From positions 930,001-994,000 of the forward strand of contig CAVPUC010000008.1 of NCBI GenBank assembly GCA_963708865.1: a stretch of 64,000 bases of DNA. Reading direction: 5' to 3'. Below are positions 26,291 through 34,784 of the stretch, one piece after another. The stretch comes from DAIDKA01 sp963708865. Its GTDB lineage: Bacteria > Pseudomonadota > Gammaproteobacteria > Steroidobacterales > Steroidobacteraceae. The notes beneath the pieces are model-generated. The model worked only from the letters and a program-made list of their open reading frames with translations. It did not search any database and was not told where the DNA came from. A program made the position numbers and the translations under genes. Each line of letters opens with the position of its first letter. Positions within the stretch are counted from its first letter, which is position 1.

Positions 26291-27028
26291 TCAGTGGCGT
26301 TCGGCCGACGCGAGGCGACCCAGCATTTGGGAATAGTCCTTCTTGAGCGTCACATAACAGCTGCAGGCGACCTGCTCCAGGCCCTCGCCATCGACCACCG
26401 TGAGCACGCCACGGCTGTAGTGGATCAGATTGCGTTTGCGCAGCGCGACCGCTGCGCGGGTAATGCCGGCGCGACGCACACCCAGCATGAGCGATAGGAA
26501 CGCATGGGTGATGTAGAACTTATCGGTGTGTGCCCGGTCGCGCGTCATCAGCAGCCAGCGGGCGAGCCGCGCCTCCACGAGGTGGAACCGGGTGCAGGCG
26601 GCAGTCTGCGAAAGTTGCGTGAGGGTGACGTACAGGTAGCGGTTCAGGAGTTGCCGTAAAGGCGGGCTGCGCTCGAGTTCCTTGAGAAACGCCCCCGACT
26701 CCACTCTCCAAGCCGTGCCGGGTCCCTGCACCATGGCGTGCACCGGCGCTGTCTCGATACCCAGGATGAGCGAGGTCCCCACCATGCCTTCGTCACCCAC
26801 GAGACCGACTTCAAGACCGACGTGCCCCCGCAGCGGCGCAATGAGGGATACAAAACTGTCGGTGGGAAAGTAGACATGGCGCATGAGCTTCCCTGACGTG
26901 CATAACATCTGCTCCAGGCGAAGTTCGACCAGTTCGAAGCGTCCGAGCAGGCGGCGCTGAAGCGCCGGCGGCAGCGCTGCGAGCAGTTGATTACGCTTTG
27001 GGGTTAGCATCGAATCTGGCACTCGCAT
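26291..27028 (-). CDS. Crp/Fnr-family transcription regulator, second copy
   Basis: A 245-residue regulator, paralogous to the one at 21388-22122 and similar in layout. The barrel contains CTSGKLMRHVYFPTDSFVSLIAPL and GLVGDEGMVGTSLILG; the winged helix contains FLSLMLGVRRAGITRAAVALRKR. Both copies share the VRRxGxT recognition-helix pattern, so they may bind related sites. It faces the GH130 gene end-to-end with 23 bases between stops. ATG 27028 follows GGTGG; a second ATG at 27010 would be six residues shorter. The ligand is unknown. Confidence 0.87.
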   Translation of the reverse strand: MRVPDSMLTPKRNQLLAALPPALQRRLLGRFELVELRLEQMLCTSGKLMRHVYFPTDSFVSLIAPLRGHVGLEVGLVGDEGMVGTSLILGIETAPVHAMVQGPGTAWRVESGAFLKELERSPPLRQLLNRYLYVTLTQLSQTAACTRFHLVEARLARWLLMTRDRAHTDKFYITHAFLSLMLGVRRAGITRAAVALRKRNLIHYSRGVLTVVDGEGLEQVACSCYVTLKKDYSQMLGRLASAERH

Positions 27029-27217
27029 TTACCACCCAATCTCGGTCGCAACGCCCGAGTCTGGAGCGATCAGCGCCTGGGCATCTGTTCGGTGGCCCAC
27101 CCTGGCTCAATAGCCCCGTTATTGTTGGCAGGTCGGCGATGGCGCAGTAGAAGAGCGACAGTGGTGGAGAAGGCAGCCTCGCGAAGGCGAGTCCCGGGGT
27201 GCGCTTTCGGCGGCAGG

Positions 27218-27895
27218 CTAGGGGCGAAGCAACTCGGCCACGCTTCCAGAACCGTGCGCCAATATTTGCTCTACAACATCGAATTCATGCTGACGCCGCG
27301 CTTTTTCGCGCTGGATTCGATTCGCCAGGACGGGAATCCCACCAGCGCCTATTTGCGCAGCGACGCTTTCAAGCGGGGCCACTGCGGCAAAAAACTCTCG
27401 GTACAATGCCTTGAGTTGCAGGCAAAGGCTCTGCGGATGAAATCCGGGCTGACCCAGCAAAATGTTCAGTTGTTGAAGCGTGGGGTGTACCCGAGACTCG
27501 AGGATCGCCACCCGGGTATCCAGGTCGTGAAGATGTCCGCACAACAGCCCGACCACATGCACTCGTTCAACGGCAGAGGGTTGCCTTGAATCCAGGCGTT
27601 CCATCAGCGTTCCGTTGGCGAACGAAACCTCGTCTTCTTTCCATTCCGAAGGGCTCCAGACCTCATCCGGCGGGGTGGCCGGTGCATCCGGATAAAACCT
27701 GAGTGTATGCGTACCAATGGAAGGAAACGCGCCGCTGGAAGGGGATAACCGCCAAGTACCGGTGAATATCCGCGAGAAATCCTTGGCGCAGTAGCTGAAT
27801 TGCTCGTGCGGACTAAACGCAATTTCCCAAGGTGGAGTTCCAGGAAACAATACGTCCCAGATGCCGACGAGCGCCGCGTCAGATTTCGCGTTCAA
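27218..27895 (-). CDS. Hypothetical protein coupled to the arylmalonate-decarboxylase-like gene
   Basis: I do not recognise the family. TTG 27895 overlaps the TGA of the upstream enzyme gene, giving a 225-residue protein. The N-terminal half is rich in aromatic and beta-type segments (ALVGIWDVLFPGTPPWEIAF, IFTGTWRLSP, THTLRFYPDA), suggesting a lipocalin-like or small barrel fold. The C-terminal half is helical and ends with a charged stretch. The track of open frame extends further upstream to 28003 but that part lies wholly inside the enzyme gene. The change of character midway could reflect an unseen frame break. A real gene is likely from length and coupling; its function is open. Confidence 0.5.
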   Translation of the reverse strand: MNAKSDAALVGIWDVLFPGTPPWEIAFSPHEQFSYCAKDFSRIFTGTWRLSPSSGAFPSIGTHTLRFYPDAPATPPDEVWSPSEWKEDEVSFANGTLMERLDSRQPSAVERVHVVGLLCGHLHDLDTRVAILESRVHPTLQQLNILLGQPGFHPQSLCLQLKALYREFFAAVAPLESVAAQIGAGGIPVLANRIQREKARRQHEFDVVEQILAHGSGSVAELLRP

Positions 27896-28668
27896 GCATG
27901 CGCCAGCAAGGTGCCATACCCTTGCACCTGCCCGCTCAGGCCAAGAAGGCGCACGCCGGCGCGAAGTGCGTGCGGGAGACTCGACACTACCGGTACCTTG
28001 CAACGGTGCTCCAGAGGCTCGAGCAAATCGAGGGTATGAAGTCCGCCGCAGGAAACGAGCAACGCATCGGCGCCATTGGCGGCTTCGAATACATCGGCGC
28101 TGAATTTAAGCAGACCATCACGAGTGACGCTGTGGATGTCCTCGACGCGCTCCACGCCCAGGCCCCGTATCATCAGCACTTCGAAGCCTTCTTCGATCAG
28201 AAACGCCTGAAGTCTGCGATTCACTTCTTCGTTGTACGCCGTGGCGACAGCCAGCCGCTTGCCCCCGACGTTCCGCAGGCCCTCGATCACCGCCGTACTC
28301 ATCGTCACCGCAGGACAACCACTCGCCAGCGCAATGCGTTGTGTCAGTTCGCGGTTGAAGGCCGCACCTTTATAAAAGCTCAGCGAAGTGCCCATCAAGG
28401 TGATCGCCGCCGCGCCTTGCTGAGCCAGCGCTTTGGCCATTGGTGCGATGCGATCAATGACTTGGTCGTATCCCTCGGGCGTCATCCGTGCAAGTCCAAG
28501 GCTCATGCCGCGAAAGCGAACACCTCGGGGATAGAGTATGTTCGCCTCGGGCGGTATGAAAGAATCCACTGGCGCCAGCAGGCCGAGGGTCGGTGCAATT
28601 GCCGCGCCACTCGTGTTCACTGCTGCACTGGCCATTGCGCCCTTCAGAATGTCACGACGTGTAAACAT
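27892..28668 (-). CDS. Arylmalonate-decarboxylase-like protein with Tat-type signal
   Basis: A 258-residue member of the Asp/Glu racemase superfamily, closest by eye to arylmalonate decarboxylase. The diagnostic segments are LMGTSLSFYKG, TMSTAVIEGLR, VATAYNEEVNRRL and LLVSCGGLHTLD, in which Cys207 matches the single catalytic cysteine. The position that holds a second cysteine in racemases is Gly93 here, the decarboxylase pattern. The N terminus MFTRRDILKGAMASAAVN carries a twin-arginine motif followed by an Ala-rich stretch, so the enzyme is probably exported folded to the periplasm. Known arylmalonate decarboxylases are cytosolic. The physiological substrate is unknown. Confidence 0.83.
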   Translation of the reverse strand: MFTRRDILKGAMASAAVNTSGAAIAPTLGLLAPVDSFIPPEANILYPRGVRFRGMSLGLARMTPEGYDQVIDRIAPMAKALAQQGAAAITLMGTSLSFYKGAAFNRELTQRIALASGCPAVTMSTAVIEGLRNVGGKRLAVATAYNEEVNRRLQAFLIEEGFEVLMIRGLGVERVEDIHSVTRDGLLKFSADVFEAANGADALLVSCGGLHTLDLLEPLEHRCKVPVVSSLPHALRAGVRLLGLSGQVQGYGTLLAHA

Positions 28669-28729
28669 GGCTGCGATCGGATAATGTTTCCTGGTGAGGC
28701 GGGCATGGTAGCAGCTGCGTGGCAGGGGT

Positions 28730-29020
28730 TCAGTGAGCCGGGCTTCTGCCGCTGATCAGGGTGCCCGCTCCCCAGATGACCAGAAACACGCCGAGTCCGG
28801 CGAGCGCGCCTTCCCAACCTTTGCGGCGGCGATGAACCCAAAGGCAGTAGCCATACGCGACGCTGACGGCCGCTACACCGGGCGCGATGTGTTGATCCAT
28901 ACGGTGTCCCAGCAGCGCCGGAACCATCTGCAACGCGTAGACCAGGCCGCCGAAAAAGCCAAAGAAATACAACCCGATCTTGACTCCGCGGGGTTCCAGT
29001 GCCGGCGTTTGCATCGTCAT
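28730..29020 (-). CDS. Small integral membrane protein, unknown function
   Basis: A 96-residue protein with two or three membrane helices (about 16-36 GLYFFGFFGGLVYALQMVPAL, 45-62 GVAAVSVAYGYCLWVH, 72-90 LAGLGVFLVIWGAGTLI) separated by a basic HRRRKGWE loop. The ATG at 29020 is the first of two close Mets (MTMQ). No family is recognised. It lies upstream of the decarboxylase-like gene on the same strand, 61 bases away, and could be part of the same transcript. Confidence 0.6.
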   Translation of the reverse strand: MTMQTPALEPRGVKIGLYFFGFFGGLVYALQMVPALLGHRMDQHIAPGVAAVSVAYGYCLWVHRRRKGWEGALAGLGVFLVIWGAGTLISGRSPAH

Positions 29021-29142
29021 GCCCCCTGTTTGGCCTTATTCTGCTCGCGATTGTACGACGCGCCACCGTTATCCCTTAACCACTGATACGGTTGCACTGC
29101 CAAGTCAAGGTCTACGGTGTGATCCTCAATGGGCTTTCGGAC

Positions 29143-30252
29143 TCAGTCCCCGGCGGCCTCGCCGTTCGCATCCTTGCCGAGATAGGGGCGCAGCAGTTCC
29201 GCGGCTTTCGCCGCGTTCGCTGGTCGGACCAGGCTCGTATGGGTTCCCGGGAAATCGATGACACGCACGCGCCCTGCGGCGAGTGCTCCCCAGCCGTTAG
29301 TCTGCTTTTCGACTCTGGAGAACACCATCTCCGCACTGCGCTCGGTGGCGCGAAAGAGCAGCAGCTGCTCGCTGTACTCTCGCGGCCGGTACAGCCCGGC
29401 GGCGCGCCGATGGACCCGCTCGAGTTCGAGCAGGATCTTTTCACGTGCTTCGATGTCGGTTTTGGCAGGCCGCTCACGCGCCCGGGCCGCCTGAAGCCGA
29501 TCTCGGCGATCCTTCAGATGCCGGCGGACATGCTCGATTCGTCCGGAGCGGGTCGCCAGGATATAGGCGTGAAGCGCGAGCCTTTGCCAACGTGGACGCG
29601 AAATGTGCCCCTGAGGCGTGAACGTGTCGAAGAGCGCCAGCACTGACACCGTGTCGCCCTGCAGCCGCAGCTGTTGCGCCGCTTCGAAGGCGAGCAGGCC
29701 GCCGAAGGAAAAACCCGCGAACTGGTATGGACCCTTGGGTTGCAACAGTCTGATCTTCGGGATAATCGCCGCAGCGATGTCCTCGATCTTCTCAAGGGGT
29801 GGATGCTCCCCGTCTGCACCGGGCGCCGTCAGCCCGTAACAAGGCTGGTCGAGGCCGAGATTCGTCGCGAGCGGCGCGAAGTGCACGCAATGTCCACTGG
29901 TTCCGGGAAAGCAGAAGAGCGCAGGTCGGTCGCCGTGGGGCTGCAGGGGGACGACACCGGGAGGTGGCGCGGTGGCGGCTGGATCTGCCAGGGCTTGCGC
30001 GATGGCATCGATCGACCCGTAATCCCACATCAGCGTGACCGGGATGTCACGTTGTAGCCATTCCGCCAGCAGACCCGTGAGCGTGATCGCGGTGAGTGAA
30101 TCGACTCCCAGCATGTAGAGCGGCGCGATGGCATCGATCGACAGAGGATCCACTTTGAGGGCGCGGGCCAATTCCGTACCGATCCATGCACGAATGTCGG
30201 CACAAGATCTGCGCATGCCGGTCCCGCGCGATTCAGCTTGAACTGACGACAT
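29143..30252 (-). CDS. Acyl carrier protein fused to a type I thioesterase
   Basis: A 369-residue two-domain protein. Residues about 15-90 are a carrier domain with the phosphopantetheine site LGVDSLTAI (Ser52). Residues about 105-365 are an alpha/beta-hydrolase thioesterase with ALFCFPGTSG, the nucleophile elbow AGFSFGGLLAFE (Ser182) and the histidine segment FPGTHTSLVR. Such ACP-TE termination modules end polyketide or lipopeptide assembly lines, but no ketosynthase or condensation domain is present here. ATG 30252 overlaps the acyl-AMP-ligase stop by 20 bases. It is the third gene of a P450-ligase-ACP/TE operon, so it most likely receives the acyl chain activated by the ligase and releases it by hydrolysis. 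Confidence 0.88.
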   Translation of the reverse strand: MSSVQAESRGTGMRRSCADIRAWIGTELARALKVDPLSIDAIAPLYMLGVDSLTAITLTGLLAEWLQRDIPVTLMWDYGSIDAIAQALADPAATAPPPGVVPLQPHGDRPALFCFPGTSGHCVHFAPLATNLGLDQPCYGLTAPGADGEHPPLEKIEDIAAAIIPKIRLLQPKGPYQFAGFSFGGLLAFEAAQQLRLQGDTVSVLALFDTFTPQGHISRPRWQRLALHAYILATRSGRIEHVRRHLKDRRDRLQAARARERPAKTDIEAREKILLELERVHRRAAGLYRPREYSEQLLLFRATERSAEMVFSRVEKQTNGWGALAAGRVRVIDFPGTHTSLVRPANAAKAAELLRPYLGKDANGEAAGD

Positions 30253-32000
30253 GATCCGAACGCTCCAATCTCTGCAACGTGCCGTTGAGATACGCATCCC
30301 GCGCCGCGTGACGCCTTACTTTCCCGCTCGAGGTGCGGGGTATGGCCCCGGGGCGCAGCAGCGCGACATCGTACGGCGAAACATCGTGATCGGCGGCGAC
30401 CGTGGCGCGGATATGGCGGCGAATGGACTCAGCGTCGCCAAGGTCCGAGCCGCGTCCCTTGCGTATCTCTGCTGCCACCACCAACCGCTCGAGGCCCTCT
30501 AGCTCACTTGAGAAGGCGATGGCCGCAACAATGGCCGCATCGGTGCCCTCGACCGTGCGCTCGATATCGATCGGAAAATGATTGCGGCCCGCAATGATAA
30601 TGAGCTCGCGCAGCCGTGCGGTGATGAACAGCTGTCCCTCCGCGACGAACCCCAAGTCCCCGGTGCGCAACCACGACGCTGGATCGCCTTCGGCGCGCTT
30701 ACCCGCAGCGCACTCTGCCGTCGCCAGCTCACCACCGAATGTCTCGCGGCTGATCGGCGACTGATTCCAATATCCGTCGGCAATGCTGGCACCCGCGAGC
30801 CAAATCTCGCCTGTGCACCCGGGAAGAACTTCGATGCGGGTAACCGGATCGACGATGGCCATCCGCGTATCCCCGTAGGGTCTGCCGCACCCCACATGTC
30901 CATCGCGCTCGCCATCCTCCAGCAGCGCACCGCTCGCCGATCGGCGGACGATTCGGCGCTCCGGCCCCGGGGCCGTCGCCAAGAGGGTCGACTCAGCGAG
31001 GCCGTAACAGGGGAAGAAAGCGTTCCGACGGAATCCGCAAGCGGCGAATGCTGCTGCGAATCGCTCAATCGTGCCGGATCTTACCGGCTCCGAGCCGTTG
31101 AGCGCGTTTCGCCAGCTTGACAGATCGAGTGCCGTCTTTTGCTCGGGGGTGATTCTCTGTGCACAAAGCTCATACGCGAAGTTGGGCGCCGGGCTGGAGC
31201 AGGCGCGGTAGTCGCAGATCATCTGCAGCCAAAGGTGAGGCCGCATCAGGAAGCGCTCGGGCGGCATGAGCACACATCGCGTGCCGGCCATGAGCGGCCT
31301 GGACAATCAGGCCAATGAGTCCCATGTCGTGGAACAGCGGCAGCCAACCGGCGATGACGTCTCCGGGCTGATGTCCGCACGCCTCGGCTATCAGCGCGCT
31401 GTTATGCACAAGGTTGGCGTGGGTGACGACTACGCCACGGGGCGCGCCGGTTGAGCCCGACGTGTACTGCAGGAGCGCAATCCGTGCCGGCACCGGCCCG
31501 GACAGCCTGGATTGAGCAGGGCTCGGGTCGGCCAGCGCGGCGGTTGGGTCGATCCAGCGCAATCGCTTGGTCGGCGCGTCGTCGCTCGGCGCCCCCTGCA
31601 GCAGCTGGCGTGCCTGGATTGACCCGATGGCAAGCTGTGCGCCGGAGTCGTGAACGATTGCGTCGAGGCGACTTCTGAGGCGCGGCTGACGTGGCAAGCT
31701 CACGGGTACCGCGATGGCTCCGGCGTACCAACACGCGAACAAGGCTTCGATGAACGCAAGACCCGAGGGCAGTGCGAGCACAACCGGTCGACCGGTGGCG
31801 TCTTCCTCGCGCAGTACCGCCCCCAGCGCGAGCGCGCGTCGGTCAAGTTCAGACCACGTAAGCGAGGTCGCAGCAGCGGCCCCATCGGCCAAGAACGTAT
31901 AGGCGATCGAGTCGGCATTTTTGGTTGCGCGCGCTTGCAGCGCGGCCGCCAGAGAGGGCCCGCTCCCGCCACGATCTAAGGCCTGATCACCCATCGTCAT
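30233..32000 (-). CDS. Fatty acyl-AMP ligase (one frame break)
   Basis: An adenylation enzyme that activates fatty acids as acyl-AMP and loads them on a carrier protein. The N-terminal part has the P-loop-like LLQYTSGSTGAPRGV and WLPLFHDMGLIGLI. The C-terminal part has the FAAL-type block APNFAYELC, LSSWRNALNGSEPVR, PCYGLAESTL, then TGDLGF and the C-terminal GKVRR lysine. The two parts are one base out of phase; removing one base near 31298-31301 joins LIGLIVQ to PLMAGTRCVLMPPERF. The full protein is about 588 residues. ATG 32000 overlaps the P450 stop. The APNFAY and NGSEP motifs favour an acyl-AMP rather than acyl-CoA ligase. Confidence 0.87.
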
Positions 32001-33385
32001 GCGAGCCGCGCATTGGCATCGCGGCGTAGCTCCACTCGCGCGCGAAGACCGGGAGATTGCCGCAACGTGATGCCCGGATTGGCTCGGATCTCCCGCGCAT
32101 TGATCGGATGTAGGCGAAAGCGCCTCGACAGCAGCGCCAGGATGAGCGTCCCTTCCAGAAGAGCGAAGTGCATACCGAGGCAAGTGTGACGTCCGCCGCC
32201 GAAAGGCAGATAGGCGTCCGGATGATGGGGCCGGCTGGCATTCATGAACCGTTCCGGGTCAAACTGTTCCGGATCGTCCCAGAAACTGTCGTGACGGTGC
32301 GTCATCCAGGCAGAAATCAGCACGCATCCGCCACGCGGAATGGCGTAGCCGTCAATGACACCATCGTTCACGGCGACTCGCGCGACATGCCACACGGGTG
32401 GGTACAGCCTCATCGTTTCCTTTAGAACCGCACGCGTCCAGGGAAGTCCGGCGAAGGAGATCGCCGCATCCGCATCGTCAGCGACGACCCCGTCGACCTC
32501 CCGATGCAACCTCGCCTCCACCTGTGGATGCTCGGCGAGCAACTTCCAGGTCCAGGCGAGCGCCAAGGCAGTGGTCTCATGACCCCCTATCAACATCGTC
32601 ACCATCTCATCGCGAAGCTGGCGCTCATCGAGCACCGCGGTGTCGCCGACAGCTTCGATCAACATGGTGAGCAGATCACGTGGCCGTTGCTCCACGGCCA
32701 TCCGACGGCGGCGAACGATCATCTCCGCGCAAACCCCATCGATCAGCGTTTTTGCGCTCGAGAATTCAGCTGTCCCCTCCGGCGTGAAGTTTATCGGTGC
32801 GCCGAAAATGGTCCAGGAGATCCGGCCCAGTGCATTGACGACCTGGGTTACCGCCGCGCACAGATCCGCCGATGCCTGGTCGGAGAGATCGCTGCTGAAC
32901 AGCGCGGCAACGACGATCTGCAGCGTCAGTCGGGTCATCGAGCTTGCAACGTCCACATCAGCGCCGGACCGGGCTGCGCGGCGCCACTCCACTGCGGTGC
33001 GCTCCGTTTCACGCACCATTACCGATACGAAGGGCGCAACGCGGCGCGGCTGAAAGTCACGCTGCATCAGCTGGCGTTGCGATCTCCACAGCGGCCCGTC
33101 ACTGGCCAGGAGCCCTTCGCCCAAGATCATCTTCACGAGCGAGGCGCGTCGATAGTTCTCGCTGAGAAAGATCGCCTGCACGTGCTTCGGATGCGCGAAG
33201 AGGAAACACGGGCCGAAGCGGCTATGATATCGCACCACATCGCCGTACTCTTCGCGTAGCGCGTGCAGGAACTGCAGCGGCTCCAAGCCCTCGTTGTACT
33301 CAATCAAAGCGGCCGGTCCCGGTGGGTGGCGAGGGGCCGCCGCCGATGCAAGGGATTCAAACGGCTCGTTCGAGCTGGCATCCAT
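31997..33385 (-). CDS. Cytochrome P450
   Basis: A soluble P450 of 462 residues. Visible signatures are the I-helix oxygen-binding groove GGHETTALA, the K-helix ExxR in KETMR, the PERF segment, and the haem ligand loop FGGGRHTCLGMHFAL with Cys402 as the axial thiolate. The layout (LREEYGDVVRYHSRFG near the N terminus, LYPPVWHVAR) resembles CYP102/CYP110/CYP4-like fatty-acid or terpenoid hydroxylases. It is first in an operon with a fatty acyl-AMP ligase and an ACP-thioesterase, so a fatty-acyl substrate is plausible. No ferredoxin or reductase gene is nearby. Confidence 0.9.
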   Translation of the reverse strand: MDASSNEPFESLASAAAPRHPPGPAALIEYNEGLEPLQFLHALREEYGDVVRYHSRFGPCFLFAHPKHVQAIFLSENYRRASLVKMILGEGLLASDGPLWRSQRQLMQRDFQPRRVAPFVSVMVRETERTAVEWRRAARSGADVDVASSMTRLTLQIVVAALFSSDLSDQASADLCAAVTQVVNALGRISWTIFGAPINFTPEGTAEFSSAKTLIDGVCAEMIVRRRRMAVEQRPRDLLTMLIEAVGDTAVLDERQLRDEMVTMLIGGHETTALALAWTWKLLAEHPQVEARLHREVDGVVADDADAAISFAGLPWTRAVLKETMRLYPPVWHVARVAVNDGVIDGYAIPRGGCVLISAWMTHRHDSFWDDPEQFDPERFMNASRPHHPDAYLPFGGGRHTCLGMHFALLEGTLILALLSRRFRLHPINAREIRANPGITLRQSPGLRARVELRRDANARLA

Positions 33386-33579
33386 CCGTGTTTTCCTCCG
33401 CTTCCTGACCTCGTAGTTCGATTTGTTGAAGGTCCGCAGCGGCGCTATCTAGCGTGAACTATAGCATTCCTCGATGCCAAATCGCGTCTTTACCATAAGC
33501 GAAAGAATGCAACGCCGGCGACCCTCGACGGGGAATGAACCGTCTGAACGGTGCTGAGCAATTCTTGGATGATCGAGGT

Positions 33580-34731
33580 TCAGGCCTGGCGCAAGCCTGC
33601 AATGATCGGCCGGCGTGCGGCGTAGATCGCCGGAAACAATCCGCCGATGAGTGCCAGCAGCAGGGCATAACCGGTTCCGGTCATGATCAACGCGGGCGTC
33701 ACGCTGAAGGCGAAACTCACTTGAGTGAAGCTCTGATAGTTGATAGTTGATGCCTGCAGGCCGTCGAAAGCGCAGTAGGCCACCAGCGCACCCAAGGCTC
33801 CGCCGATAAGTCCCAACACCAGGGCCTCGATGATGACGGAAACGGCGACCGGTAAGCCGCCGAATCCCATCGCACGCAAGGTCGCAATCTCCGTGCCACG
33901 GGTAGCGACGGCTGAGTACATGGTGTTGAGCGCGCCGAATACCGCTCCCACACCCATCAGCAGCCCGAGTACCGTACCGGCGCCGCGAATCAGAGTCGAC
34001 AGCAGTGCCGATTGCGCCGCGTAGAACTCGCGCTCCGTGAGCACGGTGAGGCTCACGCGCGGATCGGCGATCAGTGCTTCCTTAAACGCTTTGAAGCTTG
34101 CCGCACTCGTGAGCAGCGCGCGTACTGTCTGAAACGTGTCGCCGCGCGAATAGGCGCTCTGCAGTACGCGGGCGTCGGTCCAGATCTCTGATTCGGAGAC
34201 ACTGCCGCCGTCGGAGAACTCACCGACAATACGCCACTCGTTGTTGCCCCATTTTACGACGCGTCCCACCTCAAGGCCGGTCAGGGTTTGAGCGGCGCTG
34301 CGACCCACGATGATCTCGTACCGGCCCGTGGCGAACATGCGCCCGGCAATCAGCCGGAAATGCGCACGGGTCTGGGGTCCGGCCGGCTCGACGCCGCGGA
34401 ACGGCGCATTGGCGGCCGTTCCGGTCGTGCGCATGGGCTGATCCACGGTCGTATACAGTTCGGCGGAGACGATGGGTCCGCGCGCATCGCGCGCAATCCC
34501 CGGCGCCTGTTCGATGATCTGAACCTGCTCCTGGGAGAAATTGCTCGTGAGCTCGGCAGATGAGCTGCCGCGCAGCACGATGGCGACACGATCGGACCCC
34601 GACAGCTCCAGCGTGCGCCGAAATCCCTCGCTGATCGACAGCAGGGCGACCAGGATGAGCACGACGCCCGCGATACCGATGACCGAGACGAGCGACGGTG
34701 TCACGCGTTGCGGCAGTGCGCGCAGGTTCAT
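33580..34731 (-). CDS. FtsX/MacB-type ABC transporter permease
   Basis: A 383-residue permease with the MacB topology: one N-terminal helix (about 12-32, VSVIGIAGVVLILVALL), a large extracytoplasmic domain (about 40-250), and three C-terminal helices (about 252-375, VLGLLMGVGAVFGALNTMYSA; IEALVLGLIGGALGALVAY; ALLLALIGGLFPAIYAAR). The RGTEIATLRAMGF coupling segment contacts the partner ATPase. It lies 53 bases after a second permease of the same type, so the two probably form a heterodimer. No ATP-binding subunit is encoded in this stretch, so an ATPase from elsewhere would be needed. The 194 bases after it, before the P450, show no clear terminator. Confidence 0.88.
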   Translation of the reverse strand: MNLRALPQRVTPSLVSVIGIAGVVLILVALLSISEGFRRTLELSGSDRVAIVLRGSSSAELTSNFSQEQVQIIEQAPGIARDARGPIVSAELYTTVDQPMRTTGTAANAPFRGVEPAGPQTRAHFRLIAGRMFATGRYEIIVGRSAAQTLTGLEVGRVVKWGNNEWRIVGEFSDGGSVSESEIWTDARVLQSAYSRGDTFQTVRALLTSAASFKAFKEALIADPRVSLTVLTEREFYAAQSALLSTLIRGAGTVLGLLMGVGAVFGALNTMYSAVATRGTEIATLRAMGFGGLPVAVSVIIEALVLGLIGGALGALVAYCAFDGLQASTINYQSFTQVSFAFSVTPALIMTGTGYALLLALIGGLFPAIYAARRPIIAGLRQA

Positions 34732-34784
34732 GGCGGTAACGGAGAGGATCTGTCTAATGACTTCATGGTGATTGTCGGGGAGGG

